Of a stretch of DNA of 64,000 nucleotides, positions 42,292 through 51,170 are shown piece after piece (positions within the stretch are counted from its first letter, which is position 1; every line of letters begins with the position of its first letter). This DNA comes from an uncultured Bacillota bacterium (GTDB lineage: Bacteria; Bacillota; Dehalobacteriia; UBA7702). Location of the stretch: the NCBI GenBank assembly GCA_902796855.1, contig CADBQN010000012.1, forward strand, positions 1 to 64,000, read 5' to 3'. A program made the position numbers and the translations under genes. The notes under the pieces are model-generated. The model was not told the origin of the DNA. It made no database searches and saw only the letters and a program-made list of their open reading frames with translations.

Positions 42292-42405
42292 GGATGGATA
42301 GAAAGAAGAGACCCTCGCTTTTGCCGCGGAAAAAGGGAAAAAGGGAGCAGGCGGCAAAAGCCATTCGGTCCGCGCTCCGAAAAGAGCGGGCAGGGAGACC
42401 CGGGC

Positions 42406-43920
42406 TCAGTCCGGAGCTTTCAATAACGTCTCCTCACGCAGGGTTTTCCCGAAGGAGGCGAGAAGCAAAAAGCAAACGAAGATCATCGGCAGCGCCGACA
42501 GAATCGACGCCGACTGCAGCGCCGTCAGACCGCCGACAAAGAGCAGGATCGCCGCGGAAGAGCTTTCCGCCAGGCCCCAAAAGATCTTTAAGAAGGCCGG
42601 CGGTTCCTGCACGCCCTTCGCCGTCATCATCGCGCAGACGAAGGTCGAGGAGTTCGCCGAGGTAATGAAGAACACGGAAATCAGCACCACGGTGACGAAG
42701 GAAGTCAGCTTCGTCAGGGGGAACTGCTCCAGCAGGGCAAAGGTGGCGTAAGAGATATTCTCATCCATCGCCGAGGCAATGGAGCTCACGCCGGCCATGT
42801 CGAAGCGGATGGCGCTGCCGCCCATCACGGTAATGAAAATGACGCTGAGGATCATCGGGCAGAGCAGCGTGCCGAAAACGAACTGCCGCACCGTCCTGCC
42901 GCGGGAGATCCGGGCGATAAAGCCGCCAACAAAGGGGCCCCATGAAATCCACCAGGCCCAGTAAAAGACCGTCCAGCTGTTCAGCCAGCCGTCGCTTTCA
43001 CCAAAGGGATCCGACCAGAAGCTGTCGGAGACCAGCGCCGCGAGGTACTGTCCAAAGGAATCGACAAAGAACCCCAGCACAAACAGGGTCGACCCGGCAA
43101 AGAGCACAAAGACCAAAAGGAGCAGCATCAAGGCGATGTTGATATCGCTGCACACTTTAATCCCCCGGTCGATCCCGGCGACGGAAGTGCTGATGAAGAG
43201 CACCGTCGTGACGGTGATGATGAGGAGCATCACGAAATGATGATAGGGAACACCGAACACATAGTATAGCCCGCTGTTGATCTGCATGGCGCCGAGCCCC
43301 AGGGAGGTCGCCACGCCAAAGACGGTGGCGAAGACCGCCAGAACGTCGATGACGCTGCCAAAGAGACCTTTGGCGTGTTTTTCGCCGATGATCGGAGCGA
43401 CACAGCTGCTCAAAAGCGCCGGCTTGCCCTTGCGGAACTGAAAATAGGCCAAAGGCAGGCCGATTACGCCGTAGCAGACCCAGGGATGGATGCCCCAATG
43501 GAGGAAGGAGTAACGCATGGCGTTCACCGCGGCGTCGGGCGTGGAACCCGCGCCCAGCGGCGGCGCCAGATAATGGCTCATCGGCTCGGCAACGCTCCAA
43601 AAGACGAGGCCGATCCCCATTCCGGCGGAAAAGAGCATGAAAAACCAGCTGAAGGTCGAATATTCCGGTTTTTCATCATCTTTCCCCAGCACGACATTGC
43701 CATAGCGGCCGAGAGCGAAGCAAAGCAGGATCAGGATAAACGCGGCGACGGCAAGCAGGTACAGCCAGGAAAAATCAGTGCAAAACACCGTCAGCAGCCA
43801 AGAAAAGAACGTTTCCGCCGCCGCGGGGTTCACCACCGCGAAGATCAGGATCAGCAGACAGACGAAACCGCCGATGAAGAATACTTTTTTATCGACCGTT
43901 TCGGAAAAACCGCTTCGCAT
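42406..43920 (-). CDS. BCCT-family quaternary-amine transporter (second of two)
   Basis: 504 residues, twelve predicted helices. BCCT signatures: GMGIGLVFWSVAEPM in TM3 and YWAWWISWGPFVGGFIARISRGR around TM8, whose Trp residues form the betaine-binding box in characterised members. Relatives move glycine betaine, carnitine, choline or butyrobetaine. It is the third gene of a sigma-54 operon with mttB and another BCCT. Whether it imports a substrate or exchanges it for the demethylated product cannot be told from sequence. Confidence 0.93.
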   Translation of the reverse strand: MRSGFSETVDKKVFFIGGFVCLLILIFAVVNPAAAETFFSWLLTVFCTDFSWLYLLAVAAFILILLCFALGRYGNVVLGKDDEKPEYSTFSWFFMLFSAGMGIGLVFWSVAEPMSHYLAPPLGAGSTPDAAVNAMRYSFLHWGIHPWVCYGVIGLPLAYFQFRKGKPALLSSCVAPIIGEKHAKGLFGSVIDVLAVFATVFGVATSLGLGAMQINSGLYYVFGVPYHHFVMLLIITVTTVLFISTSVAGIDRGIKVCSDINIALMLLLLVFVLFAGSTLFVLGFFVDSFGQYLAALVSDSFWSDPFGESDGWLNSWTVFYWAWWISWGPFVGGFIARISRGRTVRQFVFGTLLCPMILSVIFITVMGGSAIRFDMAGVSSIASAMDENISYATFALLEQFPLTKLTSFVTVVLISVFFITSANSSTFVCAMMTAKGVQEPPAFLKIFWGLAESSSAAILLFVGGLTALQSASILSALPMIFVCFLLLASFGKTLREETLLKAPD

Positions 43921-44004
43921 AGTTCACCAACTTCCTGAAGTGGGAGCGGAACGCGGCGGATGGAGATCCGCCGCATTTCCTTTTTTATGGAGAGTGTCGG
44001 AGAA

Positions 44005-45435
44005 TTACTTCGTCAGTTCGGCGGATCTCTTGGCAACAAAGTCGCAGAGCTCTTTATCGAGGGCTTCGTCCATTTCGGGCGCTTCATATTTGGTGAGGAG
44101 ATCCTGCCATTTGGCGCAGGCCGCTTCGGCGACGGTCTTCCGGCCGGCGGCGTCCCAATCCTGCCAGTTGCCGCGGTCGCTGACATAGACGTCGCGGAGT
44201 TCTTCACGGCAGAGAGCGAAGGTGGAGGGCTGATAGAGGAAGTGTCCGCCGGGGCCGACCTGAGAGATGTCGTCCATGAGGAATTTATCGTCGGCGAAGT
44301 CAAAGCCCTTCATGAATTTGCGGACGAGACCGGCGATTTCATCGTCGATGATGAATTTTTCATAGGAGAAGGAGGTGTAGTACTGCATGATGCCGGCGGC
44401 ATGGAGCACATAGTTGATGCCGGAGGAAGCGGCGGCAAAGAGGGTCAGCATCGATTCGTAACCGGCCTGGGCGTCAACGACTTTGGCGTCATTCAGACCG
44501 CCGCCGCCGCGGCTGGGCATGCCATAGTAACGGGCCATCTGAGCGGTAGCCGCGGTATAGAGGGCGGTTTCGGCGGAGCCGATGGAGAGAGACATGGCTC
44601 TCATATCGCAGGCGCCGGAAGTGGAACCCATGATGCAGGGGGTGCCGGGGTTGATGAGCTGCGCGAGGCAGACGCCGGCGAGGATTTCAGCCATCTGCAG
44701 GGCGATGGTGGCGGCCATGGCCACAGGGCCGGTGGAACCGCTCATGACCAGGGAGGAGATCAGGCAGGCCTGACCGGCTTCGGCATAGGTCATCAGAGCG
44801 CCGAGCATTCTGTCGTCGTATTTCAGCGGGGTGATGGAGTTGATCAGCGTAATCAGAACGGGGTTCTTTTTGATCTGTTCTCTGCCGCCGAAGATCATTT
44901 CCGCCATTTTCACGGAATCGGAAGCGCCGACCACGCCGTAGGCGCTGCCCATGAAAGGTTTGTCGGAATATTTGATGTGGCTGTAAAGCATTTTCAGGTG
45001 ACGGTATTCTTCGGGAACTTCGATGGGTTCGCAGACGTTGCCGCCGGTATGGTTGATGTTTTCGCTCATATGGGTGAGCTTGATGATGTTGTCATAATCT
45101 TCCATGCTGCTGTAACGGCGTTCGCCTTTGAGGTCGTAGATATAGGGAGGGCCGTAAGCCGGGGTGAGGTTGAGATTCACCTGGTTGCATTTGGCGGTCT
45201 TTTTGGGGTCACGGGCGGAAAGGGTGAATTCCGCGGGGGCTTTGGCGGCGAGGGCTTCAACGTCTTCGCGTTTGAAGAACACTTTGTGGCCTTCCACTTT
45301 AAAACCGGCGTCGGTGAAGACTTTGATCGCGGGATCATAGGTGAATTCCACGCCGACTTCTTCTAAAATTCTCATGGAATGGTCATGGATCTTGAGGACT
45401 TCTTCCTGGGTCAGGACATCATACTTTTGAGTCAT
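44005..45435 (-). CDS. MttB-superfamily corrinoid methyltransferase (non-pyrrolysine, MtgB-like)
   Basis: 476 residues, full length without an internal amber codon. It therefore belongs to the pyrrolysine-free branch of the trimethylamine methyltransferase family. Characterised members of that branch demethylate glycine betaine or related quaternary amines onto a corrinoid protein. Visible segments include DHSMRILEEVGVEF, NHTGGNVCEP and GPGGHFLYQ. It is sandwiched between two BCCT transporters in a sigma-54 operon, so a quaternary amine is the likely substrate. No cognate corrinoid protein or MtgA-type partner is adjacent. The ATG at 45435 follows AAAGGAG. Confidence 0.9.
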   Translation of the reverse strand: MTQKYDVLTQEEVLKIHDHSMRILEEVGVEFTYDPAIKVFTDAGFKVEGHKVFFKREDVEALAAKAPAEFTLSARDPKKTAKCNQVNLNLTPAYGPPYIYDLKGERRYSSMEDYDNIIKLTHMSENINHTGGNVCEPIEVPEEYRHLKMLYSHIKYSDKPFMGSAYGVVGASDSVKMAEMIFGGREQIKKNPVLITLINSITPLKYDDRMLGALMTYAEAGQACLISSLVMSGSTGPVAMAATIALQMAEILAGVCLAQLINPGTPCIMGSTSGACDMRAMSLSIGSAETALYTAATAQMARYYGMPSRGGGGLNDAKVVDAQAGYESMLTLFAAASSGINYVLHAAGIMQYYTSFSYEKFIIDDEIAGLVRKFMKGFDFADDKFLMDDISQVGPGGHFLYQPSTFALCREELRDVYVSDRGNWQDWDAAGRKTVAEAACAKWQDLLTKYEAPEMDEALDKELCDFVAKRSAELTK

Positions 45436-45489
45436 TTTAAATCTCCTTTTTTTCTCATATTTCAAAAAACATGGTTCGATCTTTTTTAT

Positions 45490-47016
45490 TTATTTCTTTT
45501 CCTTCTTGGCGGAAAAACTGAAATCGGGGTCAAATTCCTGCCGCAGCGCCTTGTAGATGGCAATGCACATGAAGATCATCACGAACATGTACGGAAAGGC
45601 GGCGACGATGGAAACGGTCTGCAGAATGTTCAGGATGGCCGTACCGCCGATGAGCACGCAGACGATGGTGACAGCGCCCTGGGCGATGCCCCAGCCGGCG
45701 CGGAGTTTTTTGCCGGGATCGACGTCGCCGTTGGAGGTCAGCATCGCCAGCACGTAGGTGGCGGAGTTGGCGGAGCCGAGGAAGCAGAAGACGATCAGGG
45801 CGATGGCCAGCGGCGCCGTGACGACGTAGGCCGGAAGCTGCTGCAGCAGAGCGAAGAGACCGGTGGTATAGTCGGTGCTGACGGCAGCCTGAATGGCGCC
45901 GGAGGTCAGCTCGTTGAGATGGAAGGCCGCGCCGCCGTAAATGGAGAGCCAGATGAAACCGAAACCGGCGGGAAGCAGCATGACGGCGAAAATATACTCA
46001 CGAATGGAACGCCCTTTGGAGACACGGGCCACGAACTGCCCGCAGAAGGGCGCCCAGGCGATCCACCAGGCCCAATAGAACACCGTCCAGCCGGAAACGA
46101 AATCTTTGTTTTCCATCCACAGGCTCTTGGTGATGAGGCCGCCGAGGTAGCCGCCGAAGGTATTGGTGAAGAGATCACAGATGAAGACAGCGCCGCCGAA
46201 GAGGAAGATAAAGACCATAAAAGCAATGGAAAGCCAAATCTTGATATCGGCCACCAGCTGGATCCCCTTTTGCAGGCCGGTCATTGTGGCGATGGTGAAC
46301 AGGACGGTGATGATGGCGATGATGACGCAGGTCAGCGCCGTGGTGGACTGGACGCCGTAGACATAGCCGAGACCGCCGACAATCTGCGCCGCGCCGAGGC
46401 CGAGGCTGGTGGCGACGCCGAAGATCGTGGCGAAGACCGCCAGGATATCGACGGCTTTGCCGAGAGGACCGCGAACCTTATCCCCGATCAGCGGTTCCAG
46501 GGCGGAGCTGATGAGGAAGGGACGGCCTTTGCGGAAAGCGAAGTAACCGAGGCCGAGGCCGCCGACGGCGAAAATCACCCAGGGGTGGAAGCCCCAGTGG
46601 AAGAACACGGTCTTCATCGATTCGTACATGGCCGCCGCCGTTTCCGGATCGGCGCCGGGCGGCGCCATGTAATCCATGATCGGTTCGGCAACGCTCCAGA
46701 AGACGAGACCGATGCCCATGCCGCCTCCGAACAGCATTGTGAACCATTGGAAATTGGAGAATTCCGGCCGGTCGTCATCCTTTCCCATTTTAACGGAGCC
46801 ATAACGGCTGACAGCGATGTAGAGAGCGAAAAGCAGCATCACAAAGACAGTGATGAGGTAGAACCAGCCAAAATCTTTGGTCAGCACGGCGAAGAGCCAA
46901 TCGGCGCCGGCTTTTAAAGCGCCGGGGAATACCGCGCCAAAGAGGACAAAGATGGCGACAATCACAGCGGAAATAATCAGAACGCCTTTGCCATCGTTGT
47001 TTTGAGCTTTGTTCAT
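45490..47016 (-). CDS. BCCT-family quaternary-amine transporter (first of two)
   Basis: 508 residues from the ATG at 47016 (ribosome site GAAAGGAGAG). TM3 GMGIGLVFWSVAEPI and the aromatic stretch YWAWWIAWAPFCGQFVARVSKGR identify the BCCT family. It is the first gene behind a sigma-54 promoter, with a leader of about 32 nt. It is clearly paralogous to the transporter at 42406-43920 but not a recent duplicate. Likely role: uptake of the betaine demethylated by the neighbouring MttB-like enzyme. Confidence 0.93.
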   Translation of the reverse strand: MNKAQNNDGKGVLIISAVIVAIFVLFGAVFPGALKAGADWLFAVLTKDFGWFYLITVFVMLLFALYIAVSRYGSVKMGKDDDRPEFSNFQWFTMLFGGGMGIGLVFWSVAEPIMDYMAPPGADPETAAAMYESMKTVFFHWGFHPWVIFAVGGLGLGYFAFRKGRPFLISSALEPLIGDKVRGPLGKAVDILAVFATIFGVATSLGLGAAQIVGGLGYVYGVQSTTALTCVIIAIITVLFTIATMTGLQKGIQLVADIKIWLSIAFMVFIFLFGGAVFICDLFTNTFGGYLGGLITKSLWMENKDFVSGWTVFYWAWWIAWAPFCGQFVARVSKGRSIREYIFAVMLLPAGFGFIWLSIYGGAAFHLNELTSGAIQAAVSTDYTTGLFALLQQLPAYVVTAPLAIALIVFCFLGSANSATYVLAMLTSNGDVDPGKKLRAGWGIAQGAVTIVCVLIGGTAILNILQTVSIVAAFPYMFVMIFMCIAIYKALRQEFDPDFSFSAKKEKK

Positions 47017-47058
47017 CGTGGTCTCTCCTTTCTTTCTTTCGGAATTGCCTTTTATTAT

Positions 47059-47075
47059 CGCAAGAACCGTGCCAA
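47059..47075 (-). promoter_or_regulatory. Sigma-54 (-24/-12) promoter of the BCCT-mttB-BCCT operon
   Basis: Minus strand reads TTGGCACGGTTCTTGCG: GG (47073-47072), ten bases, GC (47061-47060). This is an exact consensus match. It differs at one position from the promoter at 54628-54644. Confidence 0.95.
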
Positions 47076-47172
47076 AACAAAGGGATTGGCAAAAAACTTT
47101 TCTCGCATTCCTCAGCAGGCGTTTTCCTGTTCCGCGAAAAAACAGGGGAAACCAGCGGAAACGCGCGCGAAC

Positions 47173-47218
47173 AAAAAAATCACTCAAATTGATGCAAAAC
47201 GCAAAATTTGAGTGATTT
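47173..47218 (-). terminator. Intrinsic terminator of the first sigma-54 activator gene
   Basis: 14-bp perfect arms aaatcactcaaatt / aatttgagtgattt (47177-47190 and 47205-47218), followed on the minus strand by TTTTTTT. The candidate activator site 47186-47199 lies in its loop and arm. Confidence 0.85.
47186..47199 (-). promoter_or_regulatory. Candidate upstream activator site (UAS 1)
   Basis: TTTTGCATCAATTT on the minus strand, 113 bp upstream of the -24 element. It is nearly the same as ATTTGCATCATTTT at 54762-54775, which lies at an equivalent distance from the other promoter. Confidence 0.5.
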
Positions 47219-47265
47219 TTCACAAAGAACATCGAAGCCCGCGCCGGGCTCCGTTCTTTTATAAA

Positions 47266-48738
47266 TCAGTTGATCCGATGTTTTTTCATCCGGTAGACGA
47301 GGGTCTGCCGGGAGAGCCCCATGGCCCGGGCGGCCTTGCTGACGTTGCCGCCGGCTTCACGCAGGGCGGCGATGATGGCGTCCCGTTCCTCCCGGCGGAT
47401 ATCGGCGAGAACGCCGTTTTCCGCCCGCCGCGGAGTCGGTTCCACCAGGATCTCCTCCTTGACCTCTTCCTCTTCCCCGTCGGTATAGAGGGGCAGGATG
47501 TAGTCTTCCGGATTCGTTTTCTTCTCTCTTTCCAGCATATAGAAAGGCAGATGCTGCCATTTAATGGTGGTCTCGTCATCCCGCACCAGATTCATGGCGC
47601 ACTCGACGCAGTGCTTCAGCTGACGCACGTTGCCGGGCCACTCGTAATTCAGGAAAAAGATGGTAATGTCGTCGTCCATGCGGACGACCTTTTTGCCGTA
47701 TTTCTCGTTGAAATCGGCGATGAAATGATGGGCCAAGGTGAAGATATCGCTCTTTCGCTCGGAGAGCGGCGGGATCAGGATGTTGACGACGGCGAGGCGG
47801 TAAAAGAGGTCGGTCCGGATCTCCCCTTTTTCCAGAACGTCCTGGGGATAGGCGTTGCAGCTGCTGATGATCCGCGCGTCAACGGGAATCAGTTCCTTGC
47901 CGCCAAGGGGCTGGACGACTTTTTCTTCCAGCACCCGCAAAAGCTTGGCCTGGGAAGAGAGGGGCATGGAATTGACCTCGTCGAGGAAGAGCGTGCCGCC
48001 GCCGGCCTCCTCAAAGAGACCCTTGCGGTCGATGGCGCCGGTATAGACGCCCTTGACCGTGCCGAAGAGGATTCCCTCGATGAGGCTTTCGGGAATCGCC
48101 GCGCAGTTCACAGCCAAAAAAGGCTTGTTCCGGCGGGGGCTCGCGTCGTGGATGCTTCGGGCAAAGAGCTCCTTCCCGGTGCCGGTCAGCCCCGTCAGCA
48201 TCACCGACGAGTCGCTTTGGGCGGCGTTAAAGGCCTGCTCCTTGCATTTGACCAGGGAATCGTGGTCGCCGATGATGCGGTCGAAAACGGAGAGCTTGTT
48301 CTCCTCTTTGTCCTCCTGCTTCTCATCGAAGGCAAAGAGCTTCTTTTGCAGAGCGATGTTGCGGTCGATCCGCTTTTTCATCTCGGTAACGTCCCGCTGA
48401 ATGGAAATCGCCCCCCAGAAGCCGTCCTGCAGATGGACGGGAAAAGTGTTGCAGATCTGAAAGACCTCCCGATCGTTGATGAAATAATAGAAGAAAAAAT
48501 CGCGCAGGGGCTCGTGGTTGCAGACGACTTTCAGCAGCGGGCTTTCCGAAGGCGTGAGGTGATAGAGCTCCATCACCGTTTTGCCCTTTGCCTCCTCAAA
48601 GGAAATGCCGTCAAGCTTTTCCGCCGTTTTATTGAGATAGAGGATCCGCCCCTTCTGATCGACGAAATAGACGGCATCGCTGACGTGGTCAAAGATCTTT
48701 GTGATCGTCGTGTTCTGTTCAAAGAAATCCCGGTTCAT
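47266..48738 (-). CDS. Sigma-54-dependent transcriptional activator with PAS domain (first)
   Basis: 490 residues. An N-terminal PAS domain (about 15-120: DHVSDAVYFVDQKGRILYLN) is followed by the AAA+ activator domain: Walker A GLTGTGKE, Walker B GGGTLFLDEV and the sigma-54 contact loop as GVYTGA (usually GAFTGA). The Fis-type helix-turn-helix is at the C-terminus (VSKAARAMGLSRQTLVYRMKK). The ATG at 48738 follows GGGAGGG, and a good sigma-A promoter lies upstream. It is encoded just before the sigma-54 promoter at 47059 and very likely controls it. The PAS ligand is unknown. Confidence 0.95.
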   Translation of the reverse strand: MNRDFFEQNTTITKIFDHVSDAVYFVDQKGRILYLNKTAEKLDGISFEEAKGKTVMELYHLTPSESPLLKVVCNHEPLRDFFFYYFINDREVFQICNTFPVHLQDGFWGAISIQRDVTEMKKRIDRNIALQKKLFAFDEKQEDKEENKLSVFDRIIGDHDSLVKCKEQAFNAAQSDSSVMLTGLTGTGKELFARSIHDASPRRNKPFLAVNCAAIPESLIEGILFGTVKGVYTGAIDRKGLFEEAGGGTLFLDEVNSMPLSSQAKLLRVLEEKVVQPLGGKELIPVDARIISSCNAYPQDVLEKGEIRTDLFYRLAVVNILIPPLSERKSDIFTLAHHFIADFNEKYGKKVVRMDDDITIFFLNYEWPGNVRQLKHCVECAMNLVRDDETTIKWQHLPFYMLEREKKTNPEDYILPLYTDGEEEEVKEEILVEPTPRRAENGVLADIRREERDAIIAALREAGGNVSKAARAMGLSRQTLVYRMKKHRIN

Positions 48739-48780
48739 AAGCGCCCTCCCTTTTCGTCCGTCATTTCGCTCTCTATGATA

Positions 48781-48809
48781 ATGATAACAAGCATTTACCG
48801 TTCTGTCAA
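48781..48809 (-). promoter_or_regulatory. Sigma-A promoter of the first sigma-54 activator gene
   Basis: Minus strand: TTGACA (48804-48809), 17-bp spacer, TATCAT (48781-48786). Confidence 0.8.
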
Positions 48810-48811
48810 AC

Positions 48812-48850
48812 AAAAAAGCCTGTTTCCGCCGGCACAGCGGCGAAGCAGAC
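48812..48850 (-). terminator. Terminator of the HyuA/DUF1638 operon
   Basis: Imperfect GC-rich stem (gtctgcttcgccg against cggcggaaacaggc) followed on the minus strand by TTTTTT. It abuts the activator promoter. Confidence 0.65.
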
Positions 48851-48884
48851 TTCTTTCCTCTTATATACTTTTGTTTCGACTCGC

Positions 48885-49688
48885 TCAGGGGATCCGATAG
48901 GCGCAGGGTACGCCGACGACGCATTTGCCGCAGGTATTGCTGCCGGTCAGTGCCGATTCGCTGTTATCCAGCGTATAGGAGGGCGTTTCGCAGTAGCCCA
49001 CATGGACGGCGGCGTTCTCGTCGCAGAGGCCGCTGCATTTCACCCGATCGTAGCCTTCCTCGCTCAGCGCCCCAACAGGACACCGCCGGACGCAGGCGCC
49101 GCAGGAACCGTCCTTTTTATAGAGACAGTATTCCCCGGCGATCACGCCGTCGTGGGGAACGTCGAGATCGGTGACGACGGTGCTGATTCTGCCGCATTCC
49201 CCGGCGGCGGTGATCAGCATATTATTCCTGCCAAAGGTCCCCAGACCGCAGTAATAGGCCAGATGGCGCTGGGACCATTTGCTTTTCAGCAGATAGGGAT
49301 CGTAGGAGCCGGCCTCTTGGGAAACGGCGGCGCGGACGCCTTCCCCTTTCAGAAAATCGATCAGCGCGCCGTTGAGTTCCACGATAAAAGCGTTGGTCTT
49401 TTCGTAGGCCTTGGCCCACGCTGCGGAGCTCAGCCGCTCTTTGCGGTTGCCGTTGCCGATTTCCTTCGTGAAAGGCAGAAAATAGGCGATGAGGGTCTTT
49501 GCCCCGGGCAGAACGTTTTCGGGCAGGTCGTGTTCGGGGTGGACCAGCCGCCGCAGACCGGCGATTTCCTCCCGGCGGGCGTCGCCAAAGGCCACCAGCG
49601 GTTCCCTCCAAATATGGGGAATGATGCCTCCTTCATCCCCTTGGCGGACATACGCCGTGATAAAATCGGTGATTCTTTCTCGCATCAC
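48885..49688 (-). CDS. 4Fe-4S double-cluster protein related to epoxyqueuosine reductase (QueG-like)
   Basis: 267 residues. The C-terminal half carries a ferredoxin-type cluster motif CGACVRRCPVGAL, then further cysteines in KCSGLC and SNTCGKCVVGVPC, fitting two 4Fe-4S clusters. The N-terminal half (GAKTLIAYFLPF, LGTFGRNNMLIT) resembles QueG-type proteins, whose characterised member uses cobalamin. As last gene of a corrinoid-linked sigma-54 operon it is a plausible low-potential electron donor for corrinoid reactivation (inference). A GTG at 49688 or the ATG at 49685 may be the start; the GTG is better spaced from GGAG. Confidence 0.85.
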   Translation of the reverse strand: MMRERITDFITAYVRQGDEGGIIPHIWREPLVAFGDARREEIAGLRRLVHPEHDLPENVLPGAKTLIAYFLPFTKEIGNGNRKERLSSAAWAKAYEKTNAFIVELNGALIDFLKGEGVRAAVSQEAGSYDPYLLKSKWSQRHLAYYCGLGTFGRNNMLITAAGECGRISTVVTDLDVPHDGVIAGEYCLYKKDGSCGACVRRCPVGALSEEGYDRVKCSGLCDENAAVHVGYCETPSYTLDNSESALTGSNTCGKCVVGVPCAYRIP

Positions 49689-49703
49689 AATGTCCCGCTC
49701 CTT

Positions 49704-50405
49704 TCAGTTCGCCTGCCGGTAGATGAAGCGCGAGCCCCAATAAACGCGGCCGTCAAAGGCCTCCTTCCGGTCAAGGCATCCCTCTCTCGGGCAGTGGCGG
49801 CACTCCGAGGCGTTGTCTTCCACGCCGCAGCAGAGCCCCGCCGACGTTTTCAGCGGTGTCATCAGATAGTTTTCCCGCAGAGTAACGCCGGCCTCGGCGG
49901 CGGCGTCGCCAAAGAGCTCAAAGAGTTTCCTCAGCTCCCGGATATCCCAGTCATAAACGTCGCCTGGGGTGGCTTTGCTTACAAAAAGCCCCTTCGGCAG
50001 CCGCTTTAATACGGCGCACTCCACGGCGAAGGCGGCCTGTTTCTGATAGAAATTCATGATGGCGTCGAGAGCGAATTTCGACACCATGTCTCCCAGGCCC
50101 GAGGCGTATTCCTCCAGCTCCCGGCCGCAGGTGGCGACGTAGGGATAGACCGTTCCGGTACCTCGCAGCAGGCGGCACAGCGTCGGGCTGATAAACGTCC
50201 GTCCCTCAATGACGACGGCCTTTTCGGCGATGTCACCGACGACGCATTCCAAAAAGAACCCTTTCGGCGCCGCGATGTCTCTCGTCTTTTCCAACTGAGC
50301 GCGGATGGGCTCCCGGAAGTGATGATCCGGGGACATGCCGATGCTCTTCAAAATATCTGTTTCGTCAAAGGGCAAAAAGCCCTCTTTTACCATGATCCGT
50401 TTCAC
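49704..50405 (-). CDS. Free-standing MetH-activation-domain-like protein (second copy)
   Basis: 233 residues. It resembles the SAM-binding activation domain of cobalamin-dependent methionine synthase: TCGRELEEY, the DWDIRELRKLFELFG region and SGLCCG/LRENYLMTPLKTSAG near the end. The domain normally drives reductive methylation of oxidised cob(II)alamin. A terminal CxxCxxxxC cluster (ECRHCPREGC) is extra. It is clearly paralogous to the upstream gene. The GTG at 50405 follows GAGG; an ATG at 50393 is an alternative. Inferred role: corrinoid binding or reactivation in the methyltransferase system. Confidence 0.78.
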   Translation of the reverse strand: MKRIMVKEGFLPFDETDILKSIGMSPDHHFREPIRAQLEKTRDIAAPKGFFLECVVGDIAEKAVVIEGRTFISPTLCRLLRGTGTVYPYVATCGRELEEYASGLGDMVSKFALDAIMNFYQKQAAFAVECAVLKRLPKGLFVSKATPGDVYDWDIRELRKLFELFGDAAAEAGVTLRENYLMTPLKTSAGLCCGVEDNASECRHCPREGCLDRKEAFDGRVYWGSRFIYRQAN

Positions 50406-50426
50406 CTTGACGCCTCTTTTCCGGCA

Positions 50427-51119
50427 TTACATCTCCTCGTCCTTTGCCGCCAGGTAGGCCTTCATGCTGAACGGCGCCTTGCGGCCGGGGCAGTTCTCCT
50501 TCTGGCAGAGCTCGCAGTCGTGGCTGACGCCGCTGCCGCCAAAGGCGATCCCGGCGACGCTTTTCACCGGGAACATCAGGTAGTTCTCGTTCAGGACGAC
50601 GCCGCTTTTCTCCCCGGCCTCGCCAAAGAGATCAAAGAGCGTCCGCTGTTCCCGGATGTGCCAATCGATGAGGGAACCGGGGTTCGACGTGGAGACCACG
50701 GTCTTTTCCGGCAGCAGGTTCTCGATGGCGCCTTTCACCGCGGCGTCGATCTGACGGCGGTAAAATTCCATCACGGCGTCAAAGGCGAATTTATCCATCA
50801 TGTCGGTAAGTTCCAGGCCGTAGTCGGCCAGTTCTTTACCGCAGGTGGAAAGGTAGGGGTAAACGATTTTACAGTCCTTCAGCTTTTTGCAGAGGATCGG
50901 ACTGTGAAACGCGTGACCGTCCACGGTCACGACGCCGTTCTCTATTTTCTCCACGACGGATTCCATATAGAAAGCCTTTGGTGAGGCGATTTGATCGGTT
51001 TTGGCCAGCAGGGCGGCGATGCTTTCGCCAAAGGGATGATCCGCCGGCATGCGGATGCTCTTCAGAACATCCTTTTCGTCAAAATGACGTTCGTAACTGT
51101 CAATAAAGGTATATTTCAT
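50427..51119 (-). CDS. Free-standing MetH-activation-domain-like protein (first copy)
   Basis: 230 residues from the ATG at 51119 (the GTG at 51128 overlaps the ribosome site). It shares with its neighbour DEKDVLKSIRMPADHPF, YPYLSTCGKEL, DMMDKFAFDAVMEFY, NPGSLIDWHIREQRTLFDLF and NENYLMFPVKSVAGI. The last two correspond to the SAM/cobalamin-contact segments of the MetH activation domain. The end has CELCQKENC, a CxxCxxxxC motif that may bind metal or an Fe-S cluster. Two copies side by side suggest a heterodimer or two different corrinoid partners. Confidence 0.78.
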   Translation of the reverse strand: MKYTFIDSYERHFDEKDVLKSIRMPADHPFGESIAALLAKTDQIASPKAFYMESVVEKIENGVVTVDGHAFHSPILCKKLKDCKIVYPYLSTCGKELADYGLELTDMMDKFAFDAVMEFYRRQIDAAVKGAIENLLPEKTVVSTSNPGSLIDWHIREQRTLFDLFGEAGEKSGVVLNENYLMFPVKSVAGIAFGGSGVSHDCELCQKENCPGRKAPFSMKAYLAAKDEEM

Positions 51120-51170
51120 TCCACCCACTCCCCTCTTTTGGGAAATCCCGTTTCTGTTTTCCGCTTGTCG

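Noticed and set aside
44005-45435. Pyrrolysine-containing trimethylamine methyltransferase
   Set aside because: The gene has no in-frame amber codon and is full length, so it belongs to the non-pyrrolysine branch.
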